Origin: Mangrovibacterium lignilyticum
GTDB lineage: Bacteria > Bacteroidota > Bacteroidia > Bacteroidales > Prolixibacteraceae
DNA: 64,000 bases
Direction: 5' to 3'
NCBI RefSeq assembly: GCF_010882175.1
Contig: NZ_WKLH01000001.1
Location: 1,696,021-1,760,020, forward strand
In this document: positions 53,410 to 62,651 of the stretch, one piece after another
Layout of the letters: every line of letters starts with the position of its first letter
Numbering within the stretch: position 1 is the first letter of the stretch
Position numbers and translations under genes: made by a program
Notes under the pieces: model-generated
Seen by the model: only the letters and a program-made list of their open reading frames with translations
Databases searched by the model: none
What the model was told of the DNA's origin: nothing

Positions 53410-54135
53410 TTAACTCAGCACTTCTTTTAACACCGAAAGTGACTTTAATTCACCACTCAAATCCAGGTGTATTTTGTAGTATTCAATCAAATGATCGAGC
53501 AGTATCGTCCTATGCCTGTTCTGAAAACTGAACATTTTCAACTGGCTGAAATCAATCTTGAAAAGCTCGACAAATTTTTGAGTCATTTCCACATCCATAA
53601 ACTGGTGATGAACCGGCTCATTCTGTCTGAACGAAGCGGAAACCAGATCGAAATAACGAAAAGGCTCAGCCGGCGGAGACTGAGGAGCAACACCAAGATA
53701 GCGGGTCAATCGAAACAGGAAACTGATCAAAAAGTTATTACTCCCCTCCTTCGAAAGATCAAGTAAACAAGCTGCATAAAACAGAAAATCAAACAATTCC
53801 GGATTCCCCTCCTCTTCTTTCAGGCATTTCAGCAGCAATTCAGATAAAAAAATCGCCTGCGAACTCTTACTTATATCATACGGAATTTGAGTGAACGGAA
53901 CAGACAAACGCGCATTTTTCAGTCGCTGCACTCCGCGGCCATCCTTGTGATAAACCTCCATGTCGAGCAAAAACAGCGGCTGAAAGACATTAATCCGTGT
54001 ACCCGACTTTTTAGAGCGCATACCACTTACAATGTACGCTTGCTGTCCGTACTTCTCGGTGTAGATCTTTGCTATGACCGACGAATCAGAATAGTTAATG
54101 TAATGTAGAAATATCCCTCTTGTCTTTTGCAGCAC
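53410..54135 (-). CDS. recO: DNA repair protein RecO
   Basis: 241 residues, typical length. The N-terminal OB fold starts TRGIFLHYINYSDSSVIAKI and GQQAYIVSGMRSKKSG, followed by the helical C-terminal domain (QAIFLSELLLKCLKEEEGNP). RecO works with RecF/RecR to load RecA on SSB-coated single-stranded DNA and to anneal strands. The zinc-finger cysteines of some RecO proteins are absent, as is common in Bacteroidota. It is 12 bases downstream of porZ and is the last gene of the rdgB-porZ-recO operon. Confidence 0.93.
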   Translation of the reverse strand: MLQKTRGIFLHYINYSDSSVIAKIYTEKYGQQAYIVSGMRSKKSGTRINVFQPLFLLDMEVYHKDGRGVQRLKNARLSVPFTQIPYDISKSSQAIFLSELLLKCLKEEEGNPELFDFLFYAACLLDLSKEGSNNFLISFLFRLTRYLGVAPQSPPAEPFRYFDLVSASFRQNEPVHHQFMDVEMTQKFVELFKIDFSQLKMFSFQNRHRTILLDHLIEYYKIHLDLSGELKSLSVLKEVLS

Positions 54136-54147
54136 AGCTTTTCATAT

Positions 54148-56472
54148 TTAGTGAATGAAAAGAATTTTGGTTACGAAACTCTGCTCACCATATTTATCAT
54201 TCCCGAACACCAGGTAAACACCGGTACTCACCCGATGACCTCGCAGATTCTTCCCATCCCAGGTTGCCTGCCCACCAAACGAGCTCGTCTTGTAAACCAG
54301 GTTACCGCTGATATCAGTAATCTTGATGTCGGTATCTTCAATCAAGCCGGTAATCACCACGTCACCCAAATAATCTTCGCGAACGGGATTCGGATAAGCG
54401 TAAACATCGTTGTAATTGTCGCCGCCGACCGTCGCAGATCCCATATAGGAAATCAACCCCTTTGAGGTTCCAATAAACACCTCTCCTGTTTGATCGTTGA
54501 CAGACAGGCTGGTAATTTCATCAGACAACAGCGGGCTATTATCGGTTGTAAAATGGAGAATTTCTTCTGTTCCATCGTCCGAGATCAGATACACTCCGGA
54601 ACTTTTAGTACCAAACCATTTCTGATTAGCACCATCCACGGCAATGGCCGTCACAGTTTGCGTACTCAGCAACGGATGATACAGTCCATCGCCTTCATCC
54701 AATCCGGGTTGTGAGGCATAAAATGAGTTGTCGTCCCAAATATCCTGCGGATCGTAATATACACCTACTCCAACCGCCGTTCCGAACCAGATGGCACCAT
54801 CACGATCTAAAGCGATAGAATAAATGTCGCTCATCGGCGTGAAAACTTCATTTGATCCATTGTTGTAATAGGCGATCACCGACAACTTTTTGCTTGCGGA
54901 ACCATCGTTGCTGCGGACAATCATGGTATTTTGACTCCGGGGAATCGTGATCCACAAATCATCATCATCGGTCACCACCAATGAGCCAACATCAGTGCTC
55001 GACTGTATGCCTGGCAAAGTAAACGACTCCCACTCACCGGACGGTTTCAATACAGATAATGGTTCATCCACAATGGAATTGACCACCCACAAATTACCGT
55101 CGCTATCGTATTGCATGCCGCTAATGCGCACGTAAGGTTCAGCAGGTTGTGAGGGAATGGCCGTTTGCAAACTTGAATTTTGATTGTTGTAGCGGGCGAC
55201 AAACTGATTGCCCTGAAATTCGAGTACGCCTCCACCCCACGACCCGGCAAAAACATGATCCGGGTCGTTTGGATCGGCAGTTACGCAAACAATATCGTGA
55301 AACTCTGCCAGCTGGCTATAGCTGTCCCCATCGAATGCCGTCCATTCGTTATTTCGATATAACTGGAAACGGGGAGAATAAAAAACATTGTTCCAGGCTG
55401 AAGTCCGGCCTCCATCAGCCATCCACAAATCGGTGCCATTACTGACCATTGCAAAAACCCGGTTGGTCACCGGACCTTCAGGTTGGATTTGCTCAGCTCC
55501 GGAGCCACTTACTTTTACCAGCGAGCAACTCTCATCGGCGATCCACAAATAACCTTCAGCATCAGTTACAGCACTGTTGGCATAAATTCGGCTTACCGGC
55601 GTATCTGCAAATTCATACGAATTGATCCGGGCTGTCAACTGACTTCCGGTATTGTACACCTCAACTTTCGAATCGGCGGAAACAACCAACTGCCCGGCTG
55701 AAACCTGCACATCAGTTATCGTATTAAGCGAGCTCAAATAAGATGACCAGTAGGATCCATCCCAGGCATAAAGCGCATCACTACCCGAACGACCACCATT
55801 GTAACCGACAATCACCTTCCCATCGAAATAGTCAGCCTGATCAAACTCACCAGTGGCATTGGGGAAACCGGTTTGCTTCTCCCAGTTTCCGTAATACTGC
55901 AAATTCGGCGAGTTAACATCGGCCTTGTAAACCCCGCTTTCCGTTGCGGCATAAAGATAAGTGCCGTCGAATGCCATGTCATTCACCCGGATTTGAGCTG
56001 CATTATCGCCAATATAGTAGGTATCCTTAATTTCACGCTTCTCCAAATTCACGGCAACAATTCCAAAACCGCAAGACAAGTAGGCGACCTGCCCTACAAC
56101 CAAAATATTATTGATTGTCTTATCCCCGGAAATCTGTTTCCGTTTGATATCAGACATGTTGTAAACTTCGCCCGAGTAGAGCAAGTCCAGGTTACTGTTA
56201 TCGTAAGCAACGATAACCACGTCGGCCTCCTCGCCATAAGCGACGGTAGCGACGCCAACATCCGACAGGCCCTGAATGACATTCAACTTCTGCAGACTGT
56301 TGTCACCTTTATCGTAACTAAACAATCCTCCATTGGCAACACAGTAGACCTTTTCGCCGGCAACAATCACTTTTTGAGCCGAATTATACGAAAGATAATC
56401 CTTCCATTGTCCGACGCTAAATCCGGACAGACTAAAAAGTACCAATTGAATGATCAGGAGTGTTTTTCTCAT
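54148..56472 (-). CDS. porZ: PorZ-like type IX secretion system beta-propeller protein
   Basis: 774 residues, matching PorZ (about 775) in length and layout. Signal peptide (1-21); opening GQWKDYLSYNSAQKVIVAG; two seven-bladed beta-propellers of two-component-regulator-like repeats (LWIADE, LWMADG, IWFGTAVGVGV); and a C-terminal type A sorting domain (YPNPVREDYLGDVVITG, STGVYLVFGNDKYGEQS, VTKILFIH). In Porphyromonas gingivalis PorZ sits at the surface and helps the attachment complex deliver anionic LPS to type IX cargo. Its presence implies a functional T9SS elsewhere in the genome. It lies between rdgB and recO. Confidence 0.85.
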   Translation of the reverse strand: MRKTLLIIQLVLFSLSGFSVGQWKDYLSYNSAQKVIVAGEKVYCVANGGLFSYDKGDNSLQKLNVIQGLSDVGVATVAYGEEADVVIVAYDNSNLDLLYSGEVYNMSDIKRKQISGDKTINNILVVGQVAYLSCGFGIVAVNLEKREIKDTYYIGDNAAQIRVNDMAFDGTYLYAATESGVYKADVNSPNLQYYGNWEKQTGFPNATGEFDQADYFDGKVIVGYNGGRSGSDALYAWDGSYWSSYLSSLNTITDVQVSAGQLVVSADSKVEVYNTGSQLTARINSYEFADTPVSRIYANSAVTDAEGYLWIADESCSLVKVSGSGAEQIQPEGPVTNRVFAMVSNGTDLWMADGGRTSAWNNVFYSPRFQLYRNNEWTAFDGDSYSQLAEFHDIVCVTADPNDPDHVFAGSWGGGVLEFQGNQFVARYNNQNSSLQTAIPSQPAEPYVRISGMQYDSDGNLWVVNSIVDEPLSVLKPSGEWESFTLPGIQSSTDVGSLVVTDDDDLWITIPRSQNTMIVRSNDGSASKKLSVIAYYNNGSNEVFTPMSDIYSIALDRDGAIWFGTAVGVGVYYDPQDIWDDNSFYASQPGLDEGDGLYHPLLSTQTVTAIAVDGANQKWFGTKSSGVYLISDDGTEEILHFTTDNSPLLSDEITSLSVNDQTGEVFIGTSKGLISYMGSATVGGDNYNDVYAYPNPVREDYLGDVVITGLIEDTDIKITDISGNLVYKTSSFGGQATWDGKNLRGHRVSTGVYLVFGNDKYGEQSFVTKILFIH

Positions 56473-56481
56473 TTCAGAAAA

Positions 56482-57054
56482 TTATCGGTTCAGAAAAGCC
56501 ACCAGCTTTTGCACAGCTCTGGCCCGGTGACTGATCTTATTTTTTTCGCTCAGATCCATTTCTGCGAATGACAATTCATAGCCTTCAGGTTGAAATATCG
56601 GGTCATAGCCAAAGCCTTCAGCCCCTCTTTTTTCAGCCAGGATTGTGCCTTGCACCTCGCCGTTCATCAGGGTTTTCTTTCCGCCAATCACGATGGCAAT
56701 GGCCGTCTTAAAACAAGCTTTCCGGTTCTCCTCGTTTTGCAATTTTTCCAGCACTTTAGTCATGTTTGCTTCCGCATCTTTAGCCCCTCCGGCATAGCGC
56801 GCCGAATAAACGCCCGGCTCGCCATCCAAAGCTTCAATCTCCAGACCGGTATCATCGGCAAAACAATCGAAGCCAAATTTTTCGTACACGTACATTGCTT
56901 TTTGAAGCGCATTGCCCTCCAATGTTGGTGCAGTTTCCGGAATCTCTTCCGTGCAGCCGATATCAGTCAAACCAAGCAGTTCGACCTGATCGCCCAAAAT
57001 ATGCTGGATTTCTTTTAGTTTGTTCGGGTTGTTTGTTGCAAAGACCAATTTCAT
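56482..57054 (-). CDS. rdgB: XTP/dITP (non-canonical purine NTP) diphosphatase, RdgB/HAM1 family
   Basis: 190 residues, typical. It hydrolyses dITP, dXTP and related nucleotides to monophosphates to keep them out of DNA. Motifs: [12 protein letters not shown] (5-16), [20 protein letters not shown] (about 66-85, Asp68/69 catalytic), [18 protein letters not shown] (about 147-159) and KISHRARA (about 173-180). It is the first gene of the operon with porZ (9 bases downstream) and recO. Confidence 0.96.
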   Translation of the reverse strand: MKLVFATNNPNKLKEIQHILGDQVELLGLTDIGCTEEIPETAPTLEGNALQKAMYVYEKFGFDCFADDTGLEIEALDGEPGVYSARYAGGAKDAEANMTKVLEKLQNEENRKACFKTAIAIVIGGKKTLMNGEVQGTILAEKRGAEGFGYDPIFQPEGYELSFAEMDLSEKNKISHRARAVQKLVAFLNR

Positions 57055-57705
57055 CTATTCCTATTTTTAACGGCTATTTAATCGCCTTTTTCGATGATGC
57101 CAAATTAACAAAAATCGAGGGATCTGTTTGGGTCTACCAATAATTTAGATGCCGGGGGATCTGTATCCTTCCCCCTTTAATCACACTGACCGACTCCTGC
57201 CGCCTCTGCGAAATTGGTTTTGCGGAACAAGTTTGCCGTGTTTTCCTGCCGAAACCAAGCGAATCGACATGCGAATTCCGGATCCCTTTTTACTCAGCTA
57301 TCAAGCCGCCGTGGACCGGAAAAAGCGATTTTGGAACGAATACAAGTTAAAATTATTATTCCGGTCAGATAATATATTAAATAAATACTGTAATAGCTTC
57401 TTATTTTCTGTCATTTATCCACAAATACCCGAGGTGCGAACGCTATCTTAATTTTATCTACAATAAAGCATTCGCACCAGACCGGGCTTATTCTCGTGGA
57501 GCATAAACGTCATTTTTCAGGAGACTCATCCCAAGTACGGGTTGAAGCTTCTCGTTATAGCTTATCCGGATCGCAAACCGCCCGATTCAAAGCTCACTCG
57601 TGCGACTAAATGCACCGTCTATTGTGAACTTTTCTTCAATGTAGCCCTTTCGGCAACACAATAACCCGTCCATCGAAAACAGGATTTCGAGGCCTCCATT
57701 TTGCC

Positions 57706-57713
57706 TAATTTTG
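57706..57713 (+). promoter_or_regulatory. -7 promoter element before the 42-codon frame
   Basis: TAATTTTG matches TAnnTTTG exactly. A weak -33 (TTTCG at 57685-57689) lies about 17 bases upstream. The ATG at 57733 follows after 19 bases. Confidence 0.45.
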
Positions 57714-57732
57714 TGACTTATTCACCTTGCAA

Positions 57733-57861
57733 ATGAACGAAAAAGGACTCATTAAACTCTCCATGCTAAAAAATATCCCACAAGTTTATTCCAAGCGCCT
57801 GACGAGCGGATTTAACAAATACAAAATCCGAAAATACAAACGATTACAATTAGTATCATAA
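57733..57861 (+). CDS. Possible small basic protein (42 residues)
   Basis: The frame encodes a Lys/Arg-rich peptide starting MNEKGLIKLSMLKN and ending KIRKYKRLQLVS. About a quarter of its residues are Lys or Arg. A good -7 element lies just upstream. I do not recognise it. It could be a real small gene, a truncated N-terminus or chance; length alone cannot decide. Confidence 0.3.
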   Translation: MNEKGLIKLSMLKNIPQVYSKRLTSGFNKYKIRKYKRLQLVS

Positions 57862-58057
57862 TTATATTTTAAGCGTGACTATATCTGCGAAGTGATATAC
57901 AATTCATGTTTTGAGACTCCATTCGCACAGCGGGTATACTGTAACATTCCTAGTCAATAGGCTGAGATAATGAATTCGAAACGCCAGAAGCATATTAGGC
58001 CTCATTCGCAACCACAAACCGACACGGCTTCACCGGTTCCGAAACCATAAAAAAAAT

Positions 58058-58106
58058 AAAAAAGAAGCACGGGAACGTCTGTCCCACCATGCTCCTTTTC
58101 CTTATT
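58058..58106 (-). terminator. Possible terminator downstream of the ABC transporter operon
   Basis: An imperfect inverted repeat (AGCAcGGGA ... TCCCaccaTGCT) flanked by A-rich sequence on the left, i.e. a T-tract on the minus strand. It is 75 bases beyond the ATPase stop. The stem is interrupted, so this is tentative. Confidence 0.45.
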
Positions 58107-58179
58107 AAACTTGAACGTATTTAAAAAGCATTACGAATGCTCATTATAAATCTAAAAACCGACAAGGGTTGAAGTCCGC

Positions 58180-58857
58180 CTACCGAATGTCTTCGTCACT
58201 TTCAATACGACCATCCGTCAGTCGGATAATTCGTTCGCCGAAACGGGCAAACTCTTCATTATGGGTTACCTGAACAATCGTAATTCCTTCCTGATTTAGT
58301 ACTTTGAGTAGCTCCATAATCTTACGTCCCTGATCGGTATGCAGGTTCCCGGTTGGCTCATCGGCCAGCAGCAATTTGGGTTTCCCGGCAATGGCACGGG
58401 CGACGCCAACGAGCTGCTGTTGCCCACCGGATAGCTGCGAAGGAAACAAGTCTTTTTTGGCCACCATATTGAAACGATCGAGCAGGTCAGCCACAATCGG
58501 TTTGCGCTCTTTGGCTTTGATTCCTTTGTAGATGAGCGGCGTCTCAATATTCTCGTAAACGGTCATCTCCTCAATCAGGTGAAAAGCCTGAAAAATAAGC
58601 CCAACAAGGTGACGATGGAACTCTACTTTTTGCTTTTCCTTCAGTTCATGAGCTGCTTCTGTATTGAAGAAATACTCCCCTTCACTGGGCTCGTCCAGCA
58701 AACCGATAATATTCAGCAAGGTTGACTTGCCCGCTCCACTGGGCCCCATAATCGACACAAACTCGCCTTCTTCGATATGAAGCGAGACATCCTTCAACAC
58801 AAAACTGCGTTGAAACTTGTGATCGTAATACTTGAAAATGTTGTTTAGTTGTATCAT
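58180..58857 (-). CDS. ABC transporter ATP-binding protein (MacB/LolD type)
   Basis: 225 residues. Walker A MGPSGAGKST (37-46), Q-loop FQAFHLIEEM (about 89-98), signature LSGGQQQLVGVARA (142-155), Walker B KLLLADEPTG (161-170), H-loop VTHNEE. Family members nearly always have Arg after LSGGQQQ; here it is Leu149. With the FtsX-like permease encoded 46 bases upstream it forms a mechanotransmission-type ABC complex at the inner membrane. Candidate roles are export, lipoprotein handling or signalling; substrate unknown. Confidence 0.92.
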   Translation of the reverse strand: MIQLNNIFKYYDHKFQRSFVLKDVSLHIEEGEFVSIMGPSGAGKSTLLNIIGLLDEPSEGEYFFNTEAAHELKEKQKVEFHRHLVGLIFQAFHLIEEMTVYENIETPLIYKGIKAKERKPIVADLLDRFNMVAKKDLFPSQLSGGQQQLVGVARAIAGKPKLLLADEPTGNLHTDQGRKIMELLKVLNQEGITIVQVTHNEEFARFGERIIRLTDGRIESDEDIR

Positions 58858-58903
58858 AATAAAAGACTGAATCTGGATTTAGTGACTAACGGCCTCACCA
58901 CCA

Positions 58904-61321
58904 CTACTCGTAGCGCAAAGCTTCCACCGGGTTCCTCACCGCGGCCCGCCAACTTTGCCAACTGATGGTGACCAAAGCAATGGCGATGGTCATTAGCCCT
59001 CCAACAGTATAGATCCAGAAGCTGATCCCGGTTCGAAAAGCGAAATTCGATAGCCAGTTACTCATCACCCAAATTGAAAGCGGCGTTGCAATCGTCAAGG
59101 CAATCAGGATCAGGATTAGAATCTCGCGGGAAAACAGGAAAAAAATATGGTGTTTGTTGGCGCCCAATACTTTCCGAACGCCCACTTCTTTTATCTTTTT
59201 TGACGCCGTAAAAGCAGCCAGCGCCCACAATCCCAGCATTGAGATAAAGAATGCCAAACCTGTGAAAACACTTACAATTCGCCCAAAGCGGCGATCGGAT
59301 TTATATTGACTATCGAAATACTGGTCGAGAAAGAAATAATCGAAACTCGCCTGTGGAAAATACGATTTCCATTGCTGCTCCAACACCTGCAGGGCCGATT
59401 CATAATTACCGGCTTCTGCCTTTACAGCTATATACTTTGCCGGAACCCAGGAGATTCGCCCGTTCATAACGAAAATGATTGGCGTAAAATCGTTGTTTAG
59501 CCCACGCTGATGCCAGTTTTTAGTCACGCCGATAATCCGGGCAGGTTCGTTCACACTTTCGAGCAGCACATTTTTACCGATCGCATCATCAGCAGATCCA
59601 ATTCCCAGAGAAGTCAACGCTGCTTCGTTCACCACAACACTGGTAAAATCATTCCCAAATCCCCGTTGAAACGGGCGCCCCGCTGCAAGTTCCAATTTGA
59701 AGGTATCGAAAAAATCGTAGTCGACGCTCAACATTTCATACAACCGATACTGATCGGCGGCTGCCCCTTGCAGCCTGTTCGATGCATAATAAGCGACTTC
59801 CATACCCGGAACAGCTCCGGTTACGGTGACAGCGGACACCGCCGGCGCTTCTTTCAAATTCTCAGCAAAACGGGCTACGGTTTCACCCAGGTTTTCCCGG
59901 CTCACCGGAAATTTCAGGACAATGGTTTGGTTAATATTGACACCGAGATTTTGTTGTTGCATGAACTGCACCTGTTTGTACACGATAAACGTGCCGCAAA
60001 TAAGAAACAAAGCGGCAGCAAACTGAAAAACAACCAGGGTCCGCCTCATCGTTCCAGCCGATCCGGAATTAAAGTAATTACCTTTCAGGATCACTGCCGG
60101 TTTCACCCGGGTCATCACAAAAGCCGGATAAAATCCCGAAAGGAATACGCCCAAAAGCAGCACACCAAAAGTGCTCATCCAGAACAAAGGTTCGCGGAAC
60201 AGGAAGAATCCGATGTTTTCACCCGTCAGTTCATCAAACAGCGGTTTAAAAAGAAGTACCAGCAAAGCAGCCAAAAGCATCGCAGTCAAATTCACCAGCC
60301 ACGACTCGGCCAGGTACTGCCGGATAAGCTGAATCTGCATAGCCCCCGACACTTTGCGAACACCAACATCCCTGGCGCGCTCCATGGAACGGGCGGTGGC
60401 TAGGTTGATGTAATTAATCCAGGCCGTCAACAGAATCACGATGGCAATCACAATCAGCGTGTACAGCGACCGACGGTTGCCTTTGGTCTCGCGCTCATAT
60501 TGTTTCTGAGGAGTTAAATGAATGCCGGTCAGCGGAGTTAGCTTTACCGCCCAGGTTTTGTTGCTCAGGACAACATCACCGTTATATTTCTCGGCCAGCT
60601 CCGGAAAAGCAGCCTCAATATCGGCCGGATTCTTACCCGGTTCCAGCAATAAATAGGTATATGCTTCGTGTAGAAACCAGAATTCCTTCATCCAGTCGGG
60701 CAAGGTCTCATACGAGATCAGGTAGTTGAAATGAATATGTGAGTTTGCCGGAAAGTCAGCCATCACACCAGTCACCTCGCACTCCTGAAAATTCGATCCC
60801 GAAGCGAAGGTCAACAGCTTTCCGATCGGATCTTCATCTGGAAAGAAATTGCGTGCCGCCGACTCGGTAAGCACAACTGTATTTGGACGCCTAAACTGAT
60901 CATCTGGCGAACCAGCTTTCAACTTAAAGTCGAAAACAGACAGGAAGCCTGGCCCGGTATAAGCAATACCGGATTCCCGGATTCGCTTCTCGTGGTAAAT
61001 TACCGTTTGCTCCGTATTTTGCACGCCAACACGTGCATAATCTTCAATTCCCGTCAGCTCGTTGCTGATTGCGCTGCCGTATCCGAAAGAACTGGTTCCC
61101 CAATCATCGGTCAATTGGGAACCCTCGTAAAATTGACTTTCAACCCGGTAGATACGATCGCGCTTGCTGTGCATGCGATCGAAACTGAACTCGAAACTGA
61201 CATAGTTGATGATGAGAACCGAAACGGCAATTCCAATGGCCAATCCAAAGATATTGACAATTGAAAACAGCTTATTTTTAAGCTGATTACGGAAAGCCAT
61301 TTTGACAAAATGCAGGTACAT
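58904..61321 (-). CDS. ABC transporter permease, MacB-PCD/FtsX family (double)
   Basis: 805 residues, the tandem architecture common in Bacteroidota. First half: N-terminal TM (LFSIVNIFGLAIGIAVSVLI), periplasmic MacB core domain (about 45-260), then three TM helices with the FtsX motif ARSMERARDVGVRKVSGA (about 310-330). Second half: another periplasmic domain (about 445-660) and three TM helices with SKKIKEVGVRKVLGA (about 690-705), ending NPVEALRYE. These proteins are often encoded in repeated copies with one ATPase and may act in antimicrobial-peptide resistance or envelope signalling. It precedes the ATPase gene in one operon. Confidence 0.92.
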   Translation of the reverse strand: MYLHFVKMAFRNQLKNKLFSIVNIFGLAIGIAVSVLIINYVSFEFSFDRMHSKRDRIYRVESQFYEGSQLTDDWGTSSFGYGSAISNELTGIEDYARVGVQNTEQTVIYHEKRIRESGIAYTGPGFLSVFDFKLKAGSPDDQFRRPNTVVLTESAARNFFPDEDPIGKLLTFASGSNFQECEVTGVMADFPANSHIHFNYLISYETLPDWMKEFWFLHEAYTYLLLEPGKNPADIEAAFPELAEKYNGDVVLSNKTWAVKLTPLTGIHLTPQKQYERETKGNRRSLYTLIVIAIVILLTAWINYINLATARSMERARDVGVRKVSGAMQIQLIRQYLAESWLVNLTAMLLAALLVLLFKPLFDELTGENIGFFLFREPLFWMSTFGVLLLGVFLSGFYPAFVMTRVKPAVILKGNYFNSGSAGTMRRTLVVFQFAAALFLICGTFIVYKQVQFMQQQNLGVNINQTIVLKFPVSRENLGETVARFAENLKEAPAVSAVTVTGAVPGMEVAYYASNRLQGAAADQYRLYEMLSVDYDFFDTFKLELAAGRPFQRGFGNDFTSVVVNEAALTSLGIGSADDAIGKNVLLESVNEPARIIGVTKNWHQRGLNNDFTPIIFVMNGRISWVPAKYIAVKAEAGNYESALQVLEQQWKSYFPQASFDYFFLDQYFDSQYKSDRRFGRIVSVFTGLAFFISMLGLWALAAFTASKKIKEVGVRKVLGANKHHIFFLFSREILILILIALTIATPLSIWVMSNWLSNFAFRTGISFWIYTVGGLMTIAIALVTISWQSWRAAVRNPVEALRYE

Positions 61322-61506
61322 GTTACTTGTTTAGCGGTTTATTTTGGCACTGTTCGATTCTTGAATCGTCAAAAAAGATGCCCGCAAACTAATCAACTAG
61401 ATTCCTGCAAGTTAAAAAAATGAAGCAATAAGCTAGATGTAAAATATTTTGACAAATTGTGTCTAAGAATTTGGCACCAATCGCCAAATCTTATAACATT
61501 CTCCTC

Positions 61507-62640
61507 TCAGCTGTTCGCGGCCAGCAGTACCCGAAACACCTGTTCTGCTGTATCGGCGAGCAATTCAGGAGCATTGGTAATACAGGAATCAAGCGATGCC
61601 GGTCCGTTGGGTAACGCGAAAATGGAGGTAAACCCTTCATCGTACAACTCGCGATAGCCATCGCCCAGGAAACCCGCAAATGCAATAAGTGGCTTGCCGT
61701 GCTTTTTAGCTAATTGTGCCACTCCCCAAGGCGTTTTTCCCTGCTTCGTCTGCCCGTCCATTTTCCCTTCACCTGTCAATACTATATCTGCGGCCATAAC
61801 AGCAGTTTCCAACTTGGTCTGTTCTTTCACAATGTCGAAGCCGGCCTGTAACCGACCACCGGCAAAAGCCACCAATCCGGCACCCAGGCCTCCGGCAGCA
61901 CCACTCCCGGGCAAAGTCAGCACATCGATATTCAGATCCCGTTGAATGACTGCCGCAAAATGCGCCAGATTTTTGTCCAGCTCCTCAACCACTTCAGGCG
62001 TAGCACCTTTCTGCGGACCGTAAACGGCTGAAGCGCCGAGCGGTCCTGTCAGCGGATTATTCACATCGCAGGCAACAAGAATCTCCGTTTTTGCCAACAA
62101 AGGATTCACATCACTGGAATCGATTTGTGTAATCAAATGTAACGAACCACCTCCCCAGGAAACCTTATCACCGTTTTTATCCGGGAAACGAAAGCCCAAG
62201 GCACGGGCCATTCCCATCCCTCCATCGTTAGTCGCACTTCCGCCAATGCCAATAATAATTTTGGAACACCCTTTTTTCATCGCATCAGCCATTAGCTGAC
62301 CGGTGCCATAAGTCGTTGTCAGCAACGGATTTCGCTCCTCTCTTCTCAGCAACTCAATCCCCGACGCAGCAGCCATTTCAATAACAGCTGTTCCATCCGG
62401 TAAAATGCCGTAAAAAGCCAGCACCGGCCTCCGTAGCGGATCGAAAACCTGAAGATCGACTCGTTCGCCACCCAAAGCTGAAAGCATGGTTTGCACAAAG
62501 CCTTCACCACCATCAGCAACCGGAATGGAGTTGATTTCAGCATCGGGAAGAACACGATGTATTCCTTCAGCAAGGTGGCGCGACACGCTGGCCGCATCCA
62601 AACAATCTTTAAATGAATCAGGGGCGATTAATACTTTCAT
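61507..62640 (-). CDS. Glycerate kinase (GlxK/GarK family)
   Basis: 377 residues, typical for the glycerate kinase type-1 family. The start MKVLIAPDSFKDCLDAASVS is the family hallmark; IPVADGGEGFVQTM (about 40-53), TTYGTGQLMADAMKKG, IIGIGGSATNDGGMGMARAL (about 130-149) and VLTGEGKMDGQTKQGKTPWG (about 289-308) are all intact. It phosphorylates D-glycerate with ATP (product 2-phosphoglycerate in this family). It is 11 bases downstream of a GH13_18 phosphorylase gene; that pair fits breakdown of glucosylglycerate, in which the phosphorylase frees D-glycerate and this kinase passes it to glycolysis. Confidence 0.94.
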   Translation of the reverse strand: MKVLIAPDSFKDCLDAASVSRHLAEGIHRVLPDAEINSIPVADGGEGFVQTMLSALGGERVDLQVFDPLRRPVLAFYGILPDGTAVIEMAAASGIELLRREERNPLLTTTYGTGQLMADAMKKGCSKIIIGIGGSATNDGGMGMARALGFRFPDKNGDKVSWGGGSLHLITQIDSSDVNPLLAKTEILVACDVNNPLTGPLGASAVYGPQKGATPEVVEELDKNLAHFAAVIQRDLNIDVLTLPGSGAAGGLGAGLVAFAGGRLQAGFDIVKEQTKLETAVMAADIVLTGEGKMDGQTKQGKTPWGVAQLAKKHGKPLIAFAGFLGDGYRELYDEGFTSIFALPNGPASLDSCITNAPELLADTAEQVFRVLLAANS

Positions 62641-62651
62641 AGTTCTTCAGT

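Larger units (their letters stand above)
57055..58179. other. Gene-poor 1.1-kb region between rdgB and the ABC transporter
   Basis: Contains a possible promoter and 42-codon frame (57706-57861, listed separately) and a possible terminator of the ABC operon near 58060-58105. A 100-codon plus frame (57149-57451) has an implausible composition and no start signal. GATCTGT occurs twice (57120 and 57158 areas) without a wider repeat. I see no tRNA or mobile-element remnant. Confidence 0.45.

Noticed and set aside
57149-57451. A 100-codon plus-strand frame downstream of rdgB
   Set aside because: No recognisable domain, no promoter or ribosome-binding context, and a composition unlike neighbouring proteins.
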